A stretch of 64,000 nucleotides of DNA from Flavobacterium chilense (GCF_001602525.1 NZ_LSYT01000007.1:186001-250000); one strand, 5' to 3'; numbered from the stretch's first letter, positions 1 to 9,639 are shown. The notes: a model not told the origin generated them from the letters alone. Program-made: numbers and translations.

Positions 1-264
1 GAAGCTATGGCTATGGAAAAAGCTATAGTAGCGTCTGATATTGGTTGGGCTGGTGAAGTGATTATTGATGGTGAAAGCGGTTTTTTAGTTCACCCAAAAA
101 ATCATAGTTTATTTGCAGTCAAAATTCTTCAGCTCCTGGATAATTCAGCACAAGCAATAGAAATAGGAAAAAAGGCAAGAAGTAGAGCTGAACAGTTTTT
201 TGGTACAGATAAGATAACAAATGACAATATTAATTTTTATAAAAAAGTAATAAAACCAGAATAA
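1..264 (+). CDS. Glycosyltransferase family 4, C-terminal fragment
   Basis: The reading frame is open from the first base of the window, so this is the 3' end of a gene that starts upstream; the first ATG at base 7 is very unlikely to be the true start. The visible 88 residues look like the end of a GT-B glycosyltransferase group 1 domain: an EAMAMEKAIVAS segment, where the donor-binding glutamate lies, then GWAGEVIIDGESGFLV and a closing helical tail. It stops 4 bases before the next glycosyltransferase, which suggests cotranscription. Family call is firm; donor and acceptor sugars are unknown. Confidence 0.8.
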   Translation, partial: EAMAMEKAIVASDIGWAGEVIIDGESGFLVHPKNHSLFAVKILQLLDNSAQAIEIGKKARSRAEQFFGTDKITNDNINFYKKVIKPE

Positions 265-268
265 AGAA

Positions 269-1807
269 ATGAAACTGAATGAGTTTATAACAGCTAGTGG
301 AGAGACTATTTTTTACAATGGGCAACCTGATTTAGAAAAACTGGAAGTTTTGTGTTCTGGTGCAGGAGATATTTGGCATAGTTCATTCGAGCAAGGTTAT
401 AAAAATGCATTTCCGGAATTGGTTTATCAAACAGCTACCTTTTTTTGGTACATAAATGATTTCGATAATCTGAATGAATGTGTAAGTTGGAGAATTAATT
501 CAAATTCATTTGCAATTCGTAAATCTGTTTGGGAAGCTTTAGGAGGATTTGATTCTGAATATCAAAATCATCAAATTCAGGCGTTAGATTTTGGATATAA
601 TGCTTTACGAAATTCTGCTGCAATACCACTTTATATAAAAGGTTTATTTGCAGATAATATAAAAGAGAAAATTAATATAACAGAAAAAGACAGATACATT
701 TTTTTTAGAAAAAATTTCAAAAAAGAACATTCATTATTTATGCTTTACAGGGAAGGTTTCTGGAAGTGGAAAGAATGGAATGCTTTTTTTTATGCAGGGA
801 AACATTTTAAGAGAAATCTGGAGAAACCAATAGTTAAGCCTCGTGATTTAATCCAAATCGAAGGAAAACTATCTATTAGTTATATCATTCCAACAATGAT
901 GCGCCAGGATTTTACCTTACAATTGTTAGAAGATTTAAGAGTACAGAGCTATCCCGTTTCACAAGTAGTTGTAGTAGATGCAACTCCTACAGAGCTTAGA
1001 AATGAAAAGTTGTATTATGAAAAACAATTTCCTTTTGAGTTAATTGTCAAATGGCAACAAACAAAAGGAAGCTGTAGAGCGCGTAATGAAGCTATAGAAT
1101 TATGTACAGGTGAATATATTGTTTTTGGAGATGATGATATTCGTGTTCAGCCCAATTTTATTGAAGATCATATCAGATTATTACAAACCTACAAGGTAAA
1201 TGCTTGTAATGGTTTAGATATTAGAGCAGATAATGAGCAGCAAGAACTAACAGATTTAGAAGTTAAACTTGAAAAATTAGGAGATCAGAGATGGAAAACT
1301 GGTGCAGCCTTAACTTTTAGTAATGCCAATTCTTGTGTAAAAACAGAATATGTTCGAAAATTAACAGGTAATGATGTTAACTTTGATGGAGGCTATGGTG
1401 AAGATACTGATTTTGGAATGTCGTTAGCTAAACTAGGACAGGTTGTTCTTTTAAATCCTTTTTCTCCAAATTTACATTTAAAACCACCTGCAGGAGGATA
1501 CAGGTTTTGGGGTAATCAGGCTAAAATTATAGGAAACAAGAGAAAAATACAACCTTGGGAACTAGATACTCCGGTAAAAATGATTCGCCCTGTACCTAGC
1601 CCAACAATTATGTATGGTATTGTAAAACATTTTACATCTCAGCAAGTACTTGAATATAAATATAAATATTTTTTTCTATATCTCTTTAAAGGTTCAAAAA
1701 AAGGTCTTTTGTATCGATTTTTTCAATTACCTTACAAAAATATGCAATTCAAAAAATCTTTATTTTATGCAAGAAGATTAATTGAATTAGGGGTTCGACA
1801 TAAATAA
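269..1807 (+). CDS. Glycosyltransferase family 2 with N-terminal partial GT-like domain
   Basis: A 512-residue protein. Residues ~201-430 form a GT-A glycosyltransferase family 2 domain: SISYIIPTMMRQDF opening, VVVVDATP strand, the metal-binding GDDD at 287-290, and a later GGYGEDTDFG segment carrying the likely catalytic ED. Residues 1-180 have no such start but contain NSFAIRKSVWEALGGFDSEY, which resembles the acceptor half of a GT2 domain without the nucleotide-binding half. It therefore looks like a degenerate domain joined to a complete one. The ATG lies 4 bases after the previous stop. It probably adds a sugar to the repeat unit of a surface polysaccharide in the cytoplasm. Confidence 0.82.
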   Translation: MKLNEFITASGETIFYNGQPDLEKLEVLCSGAGDIWHSSFEQGYKNAFPELVYQTATFFWYINDFDNLNECVSWRINSNSFAIRKSVWEALGGFDSEYQNHQIQALDFGYNALRNSAAIPLYIKGLFADNIKEKINITEKDRYIFFRKNFKKEHSLFMLYREGFWKWKEWNAFFYAGKHFKRNLEKPIVKPRDLIQIEGKLSISYIIPTMMRQDFTLQLLEDLRVQSYPVSQVVVVDATPTELRNEKLYYEKQFPFELIVKWQQTKGSCRARNEAIELCTGEYIVFGDDDIRVQPNFIEDHIRLLQTYKVNACNGLDIRADNEQQELTDLEVKLEKLGDQRWKTGAALTFSNANSCVKTEYVRKLTGNDVNFDGGYGEDTDFGMSLAKLGQVVLLNPFSPNLHLKPPAGGYRFWGNQAKIIGNKRKIQPWELDTPVKMIRPVPSPTIMYGIVKHFTSQQVLEYKYKYFFLYLFKGSKKGLLYRFFQLPYKNMQFKKSLFYARRLIELGVRHK

Positions 1808-1855
1808 ATTAGCGTAATTATCTCTTATAAAATATTAATTAATTTGTAATAAATT

Positions 1856-3472
1856 TTGATACAATCTATAACTTTTATAAAGCCGCTGGAAAACTATACA
1901 CTTCCCTATGATCATCAATCACATAAGGTTGTTATTGATTTAGCGAATATTAATCTTTCAAGCTGCGATTCTTTTGATATAAAAATTATCTTCTCAGAAG
2001 AGATAGTGCAATTTAGAGATCATGATTACAAATGGGTAAATTGCAAGGAGAATAAAATTGCAAATGAGTATAGTCCAAAAATTATAAAGCTTCAAAATAA
2101 CCAAATTATTCAGGCTAATTTAACAACTGGAATTTGGGAAATAGATTCAGATGCCCCAACAATTTTGCTTTGGAGATTTAATCCTGAATTTGCTGCTCCT
2201 CTAACAGATTATTTGGGAGACGACAATAAAAAAAACATTTCACAAGCCAAACAAAAGTTTAATTTTATTGAAAACCCTGCATTATTGTTGCCTAAAAATG
2301 AAGGGATTGAGTTTAGTCGGTCAAAAAAACCTTTTACAGCAGTTGCTTGTTTTACAGATCATTGCGATTTTGATACGGCTGAAAATTTAACGATTCAAAG
2401 GAGTTTTTTTAAAGAACATGGTATAAAAATTACTAAAGGTTTCTTTTTGAATCATTTTTCAAAAAGACAAGATAATGCCTCTTTTCAAAATCAAAAGGAT
2501 GAACTTTTAAATTGGGTAAACGATGGACACGAATTATGTTACCATTCATTGTCGCAATCCCTCAAATCAGATTTCGAAAGTTTTGAGGATTTTAGACAAT
2601 TTATGCCTCCTTTAAATAACATTCAGGTTTGGATTGATCATGGATTTCAACCTTATAATTTTTCACTTTTAAAGAAAAATGACATAGAAGAATATGATTT
2701 TGAAAATATATTAATTGATAAGAATATCACGACACTTTGGAATTATATTGATTCAGGAACGGCAACTACGGGTGTAATAAATCAGTTTAATAAGAAACAT
2801 TTTACATTGTCAAGCTTTTTAAATGGAAATAAAAGCCTTGGATTCTTAAAGAAAATCCAACTCATGATCAAAAATATTATTTTTCATTACTATAATGAAG
2901 AAGATATGATTTTGAAATATAAAAATACAGCGTCAAATTTTAAAAAGTTATTTTTCCAGAAAAATATAAAATCAATTTTTCCATTAATAAAAGATTTTTT
3001 AACGCTTGGAACTTCTATTTTTTCGATTTTATTTTTTTGGAACAGTACGAAGAATAGACCTTATAAATTAGCTAAATACTCACCAATAGTATTTAAACAT
3101 ATTATAGCAAATGAAGAGGTTTATATTTTTCAAACTTTAGAAATGCTAGATTTTGAGAAATCATTATCTCAAAAAAACATAATAAATTTAATGAATGAAA
3201 AAGGTGTTTTTATTGCCCATACATATTTTTCGGTTCCATTAGAATATCATAGCGGAAAACTATTTTCAACCTCAGTAACAATAAATGAAAATGTAGTCAA
3301 AAACTTTAAGTTTCTTGCAAGCAAAATTTTAAATGAAGAAATTTGGAACCCAACTCTTACAGAACTGATTAACTATTGGTCTGGTTTTGAAAAAGTACTC
3401 TTAGATATTGATAATAATGGTATTGTGTTTGAGAAAATTAATTCTGGTCTAATATTTAGAAATATTAGTTAA
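1856..3472 (+). CDS. NodB/polysaccharide-deacetylase-like protein of the polysaccharide cluster
   Basis: A 538-residue protein with no signal peptide. I do not recognise a precise family, but three blocks recall the NodB homology (carbohydrate esterase 4) fold: CFTDHCDFDT at ~165-174 in the place of TFDDG, GHELCYHS at ~224-231 with two histidines five apart in the place of HxxxH, and WIDHGFQPYNFS at ~259-270. Residues 1-150 may be an extra beta-rich domain. The start is TTG; no in-frame ATG fits. It follows the previous gene by 48 bases and its stop overlaps the next ATG by one base. An amide or ester hydrolase acting on the polysaccharide is an inference. The gene is visibly more AT-rich than the genes after it. 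Confidence 0.55.
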   Translation: MIQSITFIKPLENYTLPYDHQSHKVVIDLANINLSSCDSFDIKIIFSEEIVQFRDHDYKWVNCKENKIANEYSPKIIKLQNNQIIQANLTTGIWEIDSDAPTILLWRFNPEFAAPLTDYLGDDNKKNISQAKQKFNFIENPALLLPKNEGIEFSRSKKPFTAVACFTDHCDFDTAENLTIQRSFFKEHGIKITKGFFLNHFSKRQDNASFQNQKDELLNWVNDGHELCYHSLSQSLKSDFESFEDFRQFMPPLNNIQVWIDHGFQPYNFSLLKKNDIEEYDFENILIDKNITTLWNYIDSGTATTGVINQFNKKHFTLSSFLNGNKSLGFLKKIQLMIKNIIFHYYNEEDMILKYKNTASNFKKLFFQKNIKSIFPLIKDFLTLGTSIFSILFFWNSTKNRPYKLAKYSPIVFKHIIANEEVYIFQTLEMLDFEKSLSQKNIINLMNEKGVFIAHTYFSVPLEYHSGKLFSTSVTINENVVKNFKFLASKILNEEIWNPTLTELINYWSGFEKVLLDIDNNGIVFEKINSGLIFRNIS

Positions 3473-4554
3473 TGGACATATTTTTTACTAAAGACATCAA
3501 ATGGCTTGAGAAATGGGATGAATTTGTCTTCTTGAATGATAGAGGTAGTCATTTAATATTTTCTGATTGGTTGCAATCCTATGAATCTTATGGTTTTGAT
3601 TTTGAAATAGGAATATGCTTAGATAATGGAAAAATCATTGGTGGTTTTGGAGCTATAATAGCCAAAGTGTTTTTTTTTAAGTTTTATATTTTACCACATG
3701 GTCCAATATTTTTAGACAATTTTGAAAATAATCTTTCCTTTTTACTTAAGGAAATTCGGTTACGAGCAAAAGAGATAAACTGTTGTTATTTACAGTATAG
3801 CTTACCTTTCTCAGAAAACAATAATATTAAATCATATACATATGATTTAAATCTGAAAAAAGAAATAGGTATTTTAGAGAAGAAAGGAAGTTTGTTTAAA
3901 TATATTTATAGTTCTTATGGAATCAATTGGCTGAATTTTGATCAAGCTGAAACTTCAGATGAATTATTAAAGAGATTTACGGTTCAAACTAGACGAAATA
4001 TTAATTTAGCTTATAGAAAAAAAATTGAAATAGCATATCCTGTAACTGAAGAAGATTGTAAAATAGCATATAATTTAATAGAAAAAAATGCTAAATCTGG
4101 TAATTATTCAGTTCGTGCATTCAAAGATTTTAGGAAAACAATTCTAAGTTTAATAGACAAAAAACGAGCATTTTTATTGACTATTAGTGTAAATAATGAA
4201 ATAAAAGGTGCTGCTTTTGTTGTTAATTGCGGTAATTATCTATCCTATATTTCAGGTGGAACAAATAAAGATGAATTAGGATCAAACGTTGGCTATGCTA
4301 TACATTGGGAGCTTATAAAAAAATCATACGACCTTGGCTATAAAGGGTATAATATTTCTATGGGAGGGTCATTAGGTGTTCAAAATTTTAAATCAAAATT
4401 TTTAGCTAAATCAATTTCCTTTGAAGATCCTCACTATTATTTGATATTGAAGCCAATATACTTTAAAACATATCTATTTGTTGAGAAATATTTTAAACCT
4501 TATAAATCGCAGATCTCTAAAATTCTCTCATTTTTAATGAAAAGAAAAAAATGA
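3472..4554 (+). CDS. FemAB-like (GNAT-fold) aminoacyl/acyl transferase
   Basis: A 360-residue soluble protein resembling the FemAB / Acetyltransf_6 group, which carries two GNAT-like folds. Typical segments are HGPIFLDN at ~76-83, the basic RFTVQTRRNINLAYRKK stretch in the middle, the substrate-site-like AAFVVNCGNYLSYISGGT, and the closing YNISMGGSLGVQNFKSKF. FemAB relatives add amino acids to lipid II, but in polysaccharide clusters they are thought to acylate or amidate sugars. Its ATG overlaps the preceding TAA by one base, and its end overlaps the next gene by four (ATGA), so translation is probably coupled. The specific substrate cannot be read from the sequence. Confidence 0.65.
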   Translation: MDIFFTKDIKWLEKWDEFVFLNDRGSHLIFSDWLQSYESYGFDFEIGICLDNGKIIGGFGAIIAKVFFFKFYILPHGPIFLDNFENNLSFLLKEIRLRAKEINCCYLQYSLPFSENNNIKSYTYDLNLKKEIGILEKKGSLFKYIYSSYGINWLNFDQAETSDELLKRFTVQTRRNINLAYRKKIEIAYPVTEEDCKIAYNLIEKNAKSGNYSVRAFKDFRKTILSLIDKKRAFLLTISVNNEIKGAAFVVNCGNYLSYISGGTNKDELGSNVGYAIHWELIKKSYDLGYKGYNISMGGSLGVQNFKSKFLAKSISFEDPHYYLILKPIYFKTYLFVEKYFKPYKSQISKILSFLMKRKK

Positions 4555-5021
4555 AGTATTTAAAAAAATATTTTAAAATTGTTTTGATAGATATTTTAGT
4601 CTATCAAATTTCAAGACCAGTTCTTTTTGAAAACCTGATTTCATTTACAATAGAAGAAGAAAAAATTTCAAACAATAAAATAAGATATTATATAAAAGAA
4701 AATGATAAAATTATACATAATAGTTATGTTTTTAAATCATTACATATTTTGAAATTGATTGATAAAAAAGGACCGGCAATAGGAGATTGCTTTACAATTG
4801 ATCAATACAGGGGGCAATCAATTTATCCTTTTGTTATTAATAAAATAGCAAACGAAATTATTGAGAATGGGAAACCTGAGGTTTTTATATTAGTTAACAG
4901 TAATAATAAAAATTCAATTCGGGGCATTGAAAAGGCTGGTTATTCTTTGCATTCAAAGATTGTTGCAAAACGATTTTTATTTTTTTATTTCAATAAAAAA
5001 ATTATAAAATTTAATTCATGA
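4551..5021 (+). CDS. Small GNAT-family N-acetyltransferase
   Basis: A 156-residue protein with the end of a GNAT fold: DCFTIDQYRGQSIYPFVIN at ~84-102 corresponds to the acetyl-CoA-binding motif A (R/QxxG), and NSNNKNSIRGIEKAGYS at ~122-138 to the conserved motif B region. GNAT enzymes in such clusters often acetylate an amino-sugar nucleotide. It overlaps both neighbours by four bases (ATGA), so it lies inside a tightly coupled operon. The N-terminal third is very lysine/isoleucine-rich and poorly recognisable. Family call is moderate; substrate unknown. Confidence 0.6.
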   Translation: MKYLKKYFKIVLIDILVYQISRPVLFENLISFTIEEEKISNNKIRYYIKENDKIIHNSYVFKSLHILKLIDKKGPAIGDCFTIDQYRGQSIYPFVINKIANEIIENGKPEVFILVNSNNKNSIRGIEKAGYSLHSKIVAKRFLFFYFNKKIIKFNS

Positions 5022-6016
5022 AATTTTCCTTAATAATTTGTACTTATATGCGTCCAAAGCCTTTGCTGGAGTTACTGCAATCGGTTAAGACACAAACAGT
5101 ATATCCTGATGAAATTTTAATTATTGACGGTTCTGTAAATAATGAATCAGAAATTATTTTAAGTCAAAATTCATTCGAAAATTTGAAGTATTTTTTAGTT
5201 GATGATCAAGATCGAGGACTTACCAAACAAAGAAATTTCGGAATTAATAAAGTCACTCAAGATATTGATATTGTTTGTTTTTTAGATGATGATACGATTT
5301 TAGAATCAGATTATTTTGAAAATTTGTTGAAAACCTATATTGTGTTTCCTGAAGCTTTAGGTGTAGGAGGTTATATTTCTAATGAAGTAAAATGGGAAAA
5401 ATCAACAGAAAATTATATCCCCCAAATTAATGAGTTCTATTTTGATGGATGGAAACGTAAAGATGGAAGTAGATTCATTTTACGAAAAAAACTTCATTTA
5501 GACAGTAATTATCCTCCCGGTTTTTCTCCTTTATTTTCACATGGCAGAAGTGTGGGTTTTTTGCCACCAAGTGGTAAAATATATGAAGTTGAGCAATTAA
5601 TGGGAGGTGTTTCTTCATTTAAAAAATCAGTTTTTGAAAAGCTTTCTTTTTCAATTTATTTTGAGGGTTACGGTTTATATGAAGATGCTGATTTTACATT
5701 AAGAGTCGCAAAGATTGGTAAATTGTATGTAAATACAGCCGCAAAATTAGATCATTTTCATGCAGAAACAGGAAGACCCAATCAGTATTATTATGGAAAA
5801 ATGGTAGTTAGAAATGGCTGGTATGTTTGGAGAATTAAAAATCCCAATCCTAATTTTAAAGATCGTCTAAAATGGAATCTGATTACGTGCTTATTGACTT
5901 TAATACGATCAACAAATATTTTAACTGCACAAAATAAAAAAGCAGCTTTTACTGAAACCTTAGGGAGAAGTATTGGTTTTTTAAGCCTGATAATTAATAA
6001 ACCAAAAATTAAATAA
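5018..6016 (+). CDS. Glycosyltransferase family 2
   Basis: A 332-residue GT-A enzyme. It opens with FSLIICTYMRPKPLLELLQSV, has EILIIDGS at 32-39, the metal-binding CFLDDDT around residues 88-93, and YGLYEDADFTLRVAK with the likely catalytic ED near 225. A hydrophobic stretch (NLITCLLTLIRS) near the C-terminus may contact the membrane. Length is normal for the family. Its start overlaps the previous gene by four bases and its stop overlaps the next ATG by one. It probably transfers one sugar to a lipid-linked oligosaccharide. Confidence 0.88.
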   Translation: MKFSLIICTYMRPKPLLELLQSVKTQTVYPDEILIIDGSVNNESEIILSQNSFENLKYFLVDDQDRGLTKQRNFGINKVTQDIDIVCFLDDDTILESDYFENLLKTYIVFPEALGVGGYISNEVKWEKSTENYIPQINEFYFDGWKRKDGSRFILRKKLHLDSNYPPGFSPLFSHGRSVGFLPPSGKIYEVEQLMGGVSSFKKSVFEKLSFSIYFEGYGLYEDADFTLRVAKIGKLYVNTAAKLDHFHAETGRPNQYYYGKMVVRNGWYVWRIKNPNPNFKDRLKWNLITCLLTLIRSTNILTAQNKKAAFTETLGRSIGFLSLIINKPKIK

Positions 6017-7134
6017 TGAAGTTTGCGATAATAACTCATGTACAGCATATAGAGTCTGCCAATCAATATTTTGGTTATGCACCTTATGTTCGTGAAATGA
6101 ATATTTGGTTTAAATATGTCGATGAAGTAATTATTGTAGCACCATTAAAAAGTGACAACTTAACTAAAATAGATGTTGCATATAAACATGGTAACATTGA
6201 TTTTATAAAAGTTCCCGATTTTAGCTTTAATAGTTTTAATGCCAGATTAAAGGCATTTTTTAAATTTCCAATAATTTTCAGGAGTGTATTTTATGCTATG
6301 AAAAATTCAGATCATATTCATTTACGTTGTCCGGGAAATATGGGTATGATAGCTTGTCTTGTTCAAATTTTATTTCCCAATAAGCCTAAAACAGCTAAGT
6401 ATGCGGGTAATTGGGATCCTAAAAGTAAGCAGCCTTATACCTATAAAGTTCAAAAGTGGATTCTAAAAAATAGTTTTTTGACCCGTAACATCGATGTTTT
6501 GGTTTATGGCGATTGGAATAATCAATCTAAAAATATTAAACCTTTTTTTACAGCTACTTATTCAGAACCTGAAAAAGAAATTGTTGAAAAACCAAGTCTT
6601 AGTAATACAATAGAATTTATTTTTGTTGGAAGTTTAGTTTCGGGTAAAAATCCAATTTATGCTATAAAATTAGCTAAAGCATTAATAGAAAATAAATATA
6701 AAGTAAACCTAAATATTTATGGAGAAGGGACCGAACGATTTGAGTTAGAAAATTATATTAAAGCAAATGGCTTAGAAAATTTAGTTGTTTTACATGGAAA
6801 TCAAAACAATGATATACTCAAAAAAGCTTATCAAAAAAGTCATTTTGTTATTCTGCCTTCAAAAAGCGAAGGATGGCCAAAGGCTATTGCAGAAGGGATG
6901 TTTTGGGGATGTGTGCCCATTGCAAGTAAAGTTTCTTGCGTGCCTTTTATGTTAGATTATGGTAATAGAGGTGTTTTGTTAGATATGGATTTAGAAAAAG
7001 ATGTAAATCAAATAGACCAAATAATCAAAGACGAAAAAAGTTTTTTTGCAAAAAGTAGTTTAGCTGTAAAATGGTCACAGAACTATACAACGGATTTTTT
7101 TGAAGCCGAGATTAAAAAGCTATTATTAAAATGA
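6016..7134 (+). CDS. Glycosyltransferase family 4
   Basis: A 372-residue GT-B enzyme. The C-terminal domain starts at FIFVGSLVSGKNPIYAIKLAKAL and contains PSKSEGWPKAIAEGMFWG, the E-x7-E donor-binding motif typical of GT4. The N-terminal domain carries HLRCPGNMGMIA and AGNWDPKSKQPYTYK. The start overlaps the previous TAA by one base and the end overlaps the next gene by four, consistent with one polysaccharide operon. Retaining transfer from an NDP-sugar is expected for the family; the sugar is not identifiable. Confidence 0.88.
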   Translation: MKFAIITHVQHIESANQYFGYAPYVREMNIWFKYVDEVIIVAPLKSDNLTKIDVAYKHGNIDFIKVPDFSFNSFNARLKAFFKFPIIFRSVFYAMKNSDHIHLRCPGNMGMIACLVQILFPNKPKTAKYAGNWDPKSKQPYTYKVQKWILKNSFLTRNIDVLVYGDWNNQSKNIKPFFTATYSEPEKEIVEKPSLSNTIEFIFVGSLVSGKNPIYAIKLAKALIENKYKVNLNIYGEGTERFELENYIKANGLENLVVLHGNQNNDILKKAYQKSHFVILPSKSEGWPKAIAEGMFWGCVPIASKVSCVPFMLDYGNRGVLLDMDLEKDVNQIDQIIKDEKSFFAKSSLAVKWSQNYTTDFFEAEIKKLLLK

Positions 7135-8225
7135 GAGTTGTACAAATAATAGATTCTTTAGAAGCTGGAGGTGCAGAACGTATGGCAGTAAACTATGCTA
7201 ATGCACTGTCAAAGAATATTGAATTTTCAGGTTTAATTGTTTCCCGAAAAGAAGGTTTATTAGTAAATCAGATTGATAATAAAGTTTCATATTTGTTTTT
7301 AAAGAAAAGGAAAAAAATAGATCTTCAAGCCATTTTTACCTTACGTAAATATATAAAGGAGAACAAAATCGATGTAATTCATGCTCACAGTTCTTCTTTT
7401 TTTATTTCAATTTTAGTTAAATCGATCTCACCCAATATTAAAGTTATTTGGCACGATCATTATGGTATTTCACAAGATTTATCTTCTCGAAAGAGTGTAG
7501 TGTTAAAGTTAAGTTCTTTTTTCTTTACAGGAATTATTTCTGTAAATTCAGCTTTAAAAGATTGGGCAATTTCTTATTTATGGTGTCCAAATACTGTTTA
7601 TTTCCCTAATTTCATAGTGAATACCATTTCTAATGAAAAACAAATATTAAACGGACTTGAAGGTAAGAGGATTATTTGTGTAGCTAATTTACGTCCGCAA
7701 AAAAATCACGAATTATTAATTAATGCGGCTAATTTGCTAAAAGATAAATATCCCGATTGGACATTTCATTTGTTCGGAAAAGACTTTGAAGATTCTTATT
7801 CTAAAGTTTTGAAGCAAAAAGTCAATGATTTAAACCTTAAGGAAACTGTTTTCTTTTATGGAACAACTAATAATGTTGGATCTGCATTACAGCAATGTCA
7901 AATAGCTGTTTTACCGTCACTTTCTGAGGGGCTTCCATTGGCTGTTTTAGAGTACGGTTTATATAAATTGCCTGTGATTGCAACAAACGTAGGTGAAATT
8001 TTAAAAGTCATTACTTCTGAAAAAGAAGGATTAATTGTAGAATCTAATAATTTGGATGAACTGCTCACTGCTATTGAAAGACTTATCTTGTCTGAAAAGT
8101 GCAGAGATAGAATGGCTTTTGAATTACACAATAAAGTCCAGTTAAATTTTAGTGAAACAGCAATTATAAGAGAGTATATTTTATGGTTGGAATCTTTGCT
8201 TACTTTTGCTGCAGGAAAACAATAA
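7131..8225 (+). CDS. Glycosyltransferase family 4
   Basis: A 364-residue GT-B enzyme. The N-terminus IIDSLEAGGAERMAVNYANAL is the classic GT4 opening with the GGAER loop. DVIHAHSS at ~83-90 and VANLRPQKNHELLINAANLL mark the two Rossmann domains, and PSLSEGLPLAVLEYG is the E-x7-E motif. It begins four bases before the previous gene ends, and the polymerase gene starts 7 bases after its stop. It most likely adds a sugar to the growing repeat unit. Confidence 0.88.
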   Translation: MRVVQIIDSLEAGGAERMAVNYANALSKNIEFSGLIVSRKEGLLVNQIDNKVSYLFLKKRKKIDLQAIFTLRKYIKENKIDVIHAHSSSFFISILVKSISPNIKVIWHDHYGISQDLSSRKSVVLKLSSFFFTGIISVNSALKDWAISYLWCPNTVYFPNFIVNTISNEKQILNGLEGKRIICVANLRPQKNHELLINAANLLKDKYPDWTFHLFGKDFEDSYSKVLKQKVNDLNLKETVFFYGTTNNVGSALQQCQIAVLPSLSEGLPLAVLEYGLYKLPVIATNVGEILKVITSEKEGLIVESNNLDELLTAIERLILSEKCRDRMAFELHNKVQLNFSETAIIREYILWLESLLTFAAGKQ

Positions 8226-8232
8226 ATAAAAG

Positions 8233-9582
8233 ATGAAAAAAAGAAAAACACCTTATAACTTCCTGCTTTTAATCCATGCAGTAATTGCTGTAGTGGTTTT
8301 TGCAGTTCCTTTTTTGTCTAAAATATATGCTATTCTAATTCCTGTAGTTGGTTTTTTTATTGTTTATAGAACCAAGAACAAAAAAAATGAAGTGCTATTA
8401 GTGGCGGCATATTTAGTTGGTGTTGAGGTTCTTTTAAGAATGACGGGAGGGAATTTTAATAATGAGTTTGTTAAGGTAAATGTAATTTTTTTCATGCTAT
8501 TAGGTATGATTTATAGTAACTTCTCCACTAGTGGATTTGTTTATTGGTTCTTTCTTATTTTATTAATTCCGGGTATTTTAATTACATCTACTGTTTTTAA
8601 TCCTTCAATTGATATTAAAAAATCATTAGTTTTCAATTTATCTGGTCCGGTTTGTTTGGCCATATCTTCGATATACATGTTTAAAAGAAGAATTTTGTTT
8701 ACTGATTTACAAAATGTATTAGTTGTAATGGGATTGCCAATAGTTAGTACCACAATTTATTTATTTTTATACAATCCGAGTGTGAGGGATGTAGTAACAG
8801 GAACCCAATCTAATTTTGAAACCTCAGGGGGATTTGGCCCTAATCAGGTTTCAACAATTTTGGGCTTAGGGATGTTTGTTTTTTTTACACAATTAATATT
8901 ATTCTCAAAATCAAAAAAGGCAATTATTTTAAATGGAATTTTACTAGTATTTATTACTTACAGGGGTATTGTAACTTTTTCCAGAGGAGGTATTATTACA
9001 GCAGTTGCTATGATTGTATTTTTATTGTTTCTGTTATATGTTTATTCAAATGACAAAGGCAAAAAAAAGTTTGTTGTAGTTTTTTTTCTGACAGGTTTAA
9101 TAGCCGCCGGTGTTTGGAGTTATTCTTCTTTTCAAACTAAAGGTTTGATAGAAAAACGTTATGCAAATAAAGATGCAGCAGGAAGAACAAAAAAAGATCG
9201 TTTAGGTGGTAGAGAAGAGATTATGAATGAAGAACTAAGCGTTTTTATTGATAATCCAATATTAGGTATAGGAGCAGGAATGGGTAAAGAAGTTCGAAAA
9301 GAAACTTTTGGAGCTGAAGTTGCTTCACATAACGAAATTACACGTATGCTAAGTGAGCATGGTTTGTTTGGTGTTTTTGGACTTTTGATACTTGCTATAA
9401 CTCCTTTTGTAGTTTATGTTAATAACAGGCAGCATTTGTATTTTCTATCATTCTTTGTCTTTTGGCTTTTAACGATTAATCATGCCGCAATGCGTACTGC
9501 AGCTCCTGCTTTTGTGTATGCATTGTCACTTCTTTTTGTTCAGGTTAAAATTCCTGAAAAAGTAGAAAATTCCGTAGAATGA
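8233..9582 (+). CDS. O-antigen polymerase/ligase family membrane protein (Wzy/WaaL type)
   Basis: A 449-residue polytopic inner-membrane protein with roughly ten hydrophobic segments. A long periplasmic loop before the last segments carries LGGREEIMNEELSVFIDNPILGIGAGMG followed by SHNEITRMLSEHGLFG, the pattern of the Wzy_C / O-antigen ligase superfamily. It would polymerise or ligate undecaprenyl-linked repeat units in the periplasm. It sits between the glycosyltransferases and the initiating transferase. Wzy versus WaaL cannot be separated from sequence alone; the cluster context favours a polymerase. Confidence 0.8.
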   Translation: MKKRKTPYNFLLLIHAVIAVVVFAVPFLSKIYAILIPVVGFFIVYRTKNKKNEVLLVAAYLVGVEVLLRMTGGNFNNEFVKVNVIFFMLLGMIYSNFSTSGFVYWFFLILLIPGILITSTVFNPSIDIKKSLVFNLSGPVCLAISSIYMFKRRILFTDLQNVLVVMGLPIVSTTIYLFLYNPSVRDVVTGTQSNFETSGGFGPNQVSTILGLGMFVFFTQLILFSKSKKAIILNGILLVFITYRGIVTFSRGGIITAVAMIVFLLFLLYVYSNDKGKKKFVVVFFLTGLIAAGVWSYSSFQTKGLIEKRYANKDAAGRTKKDRLGGREEIMNEELSVFIDNPILGIGAGMGKEVRKETFGAEVASHNEITRMLSEHGLFGVFGLLILAITPFVVYVNNRQHLYFLSFFVFWLLTINHAAMRTAAPAFVYALSLLFVQVKIPEKVENSVE

Positions 9583-9599
9583 AATCTATTTTTTTATAA

Positions 9600-9607
9600 T
9601 ACATTTG
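9600..9607 (+). promoter_or_regulatory. Possible -7 element (TACATTTG)
   Basis: This matches the Bacteroidota -7 consensus TAnnTTTG and lies in the 57-base gap between the polymerase gene and the sugar-phosphate transferase gene. No clear -33 TTG is visible, so the site is only suggestive. If real, the initiating transferase could be expressed apart from the upstream operon. Confidence 0.3.
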
Positions 9608-9639
9608 CCTCAAGTTTAAGCCCCTAACAAACTGATTAA

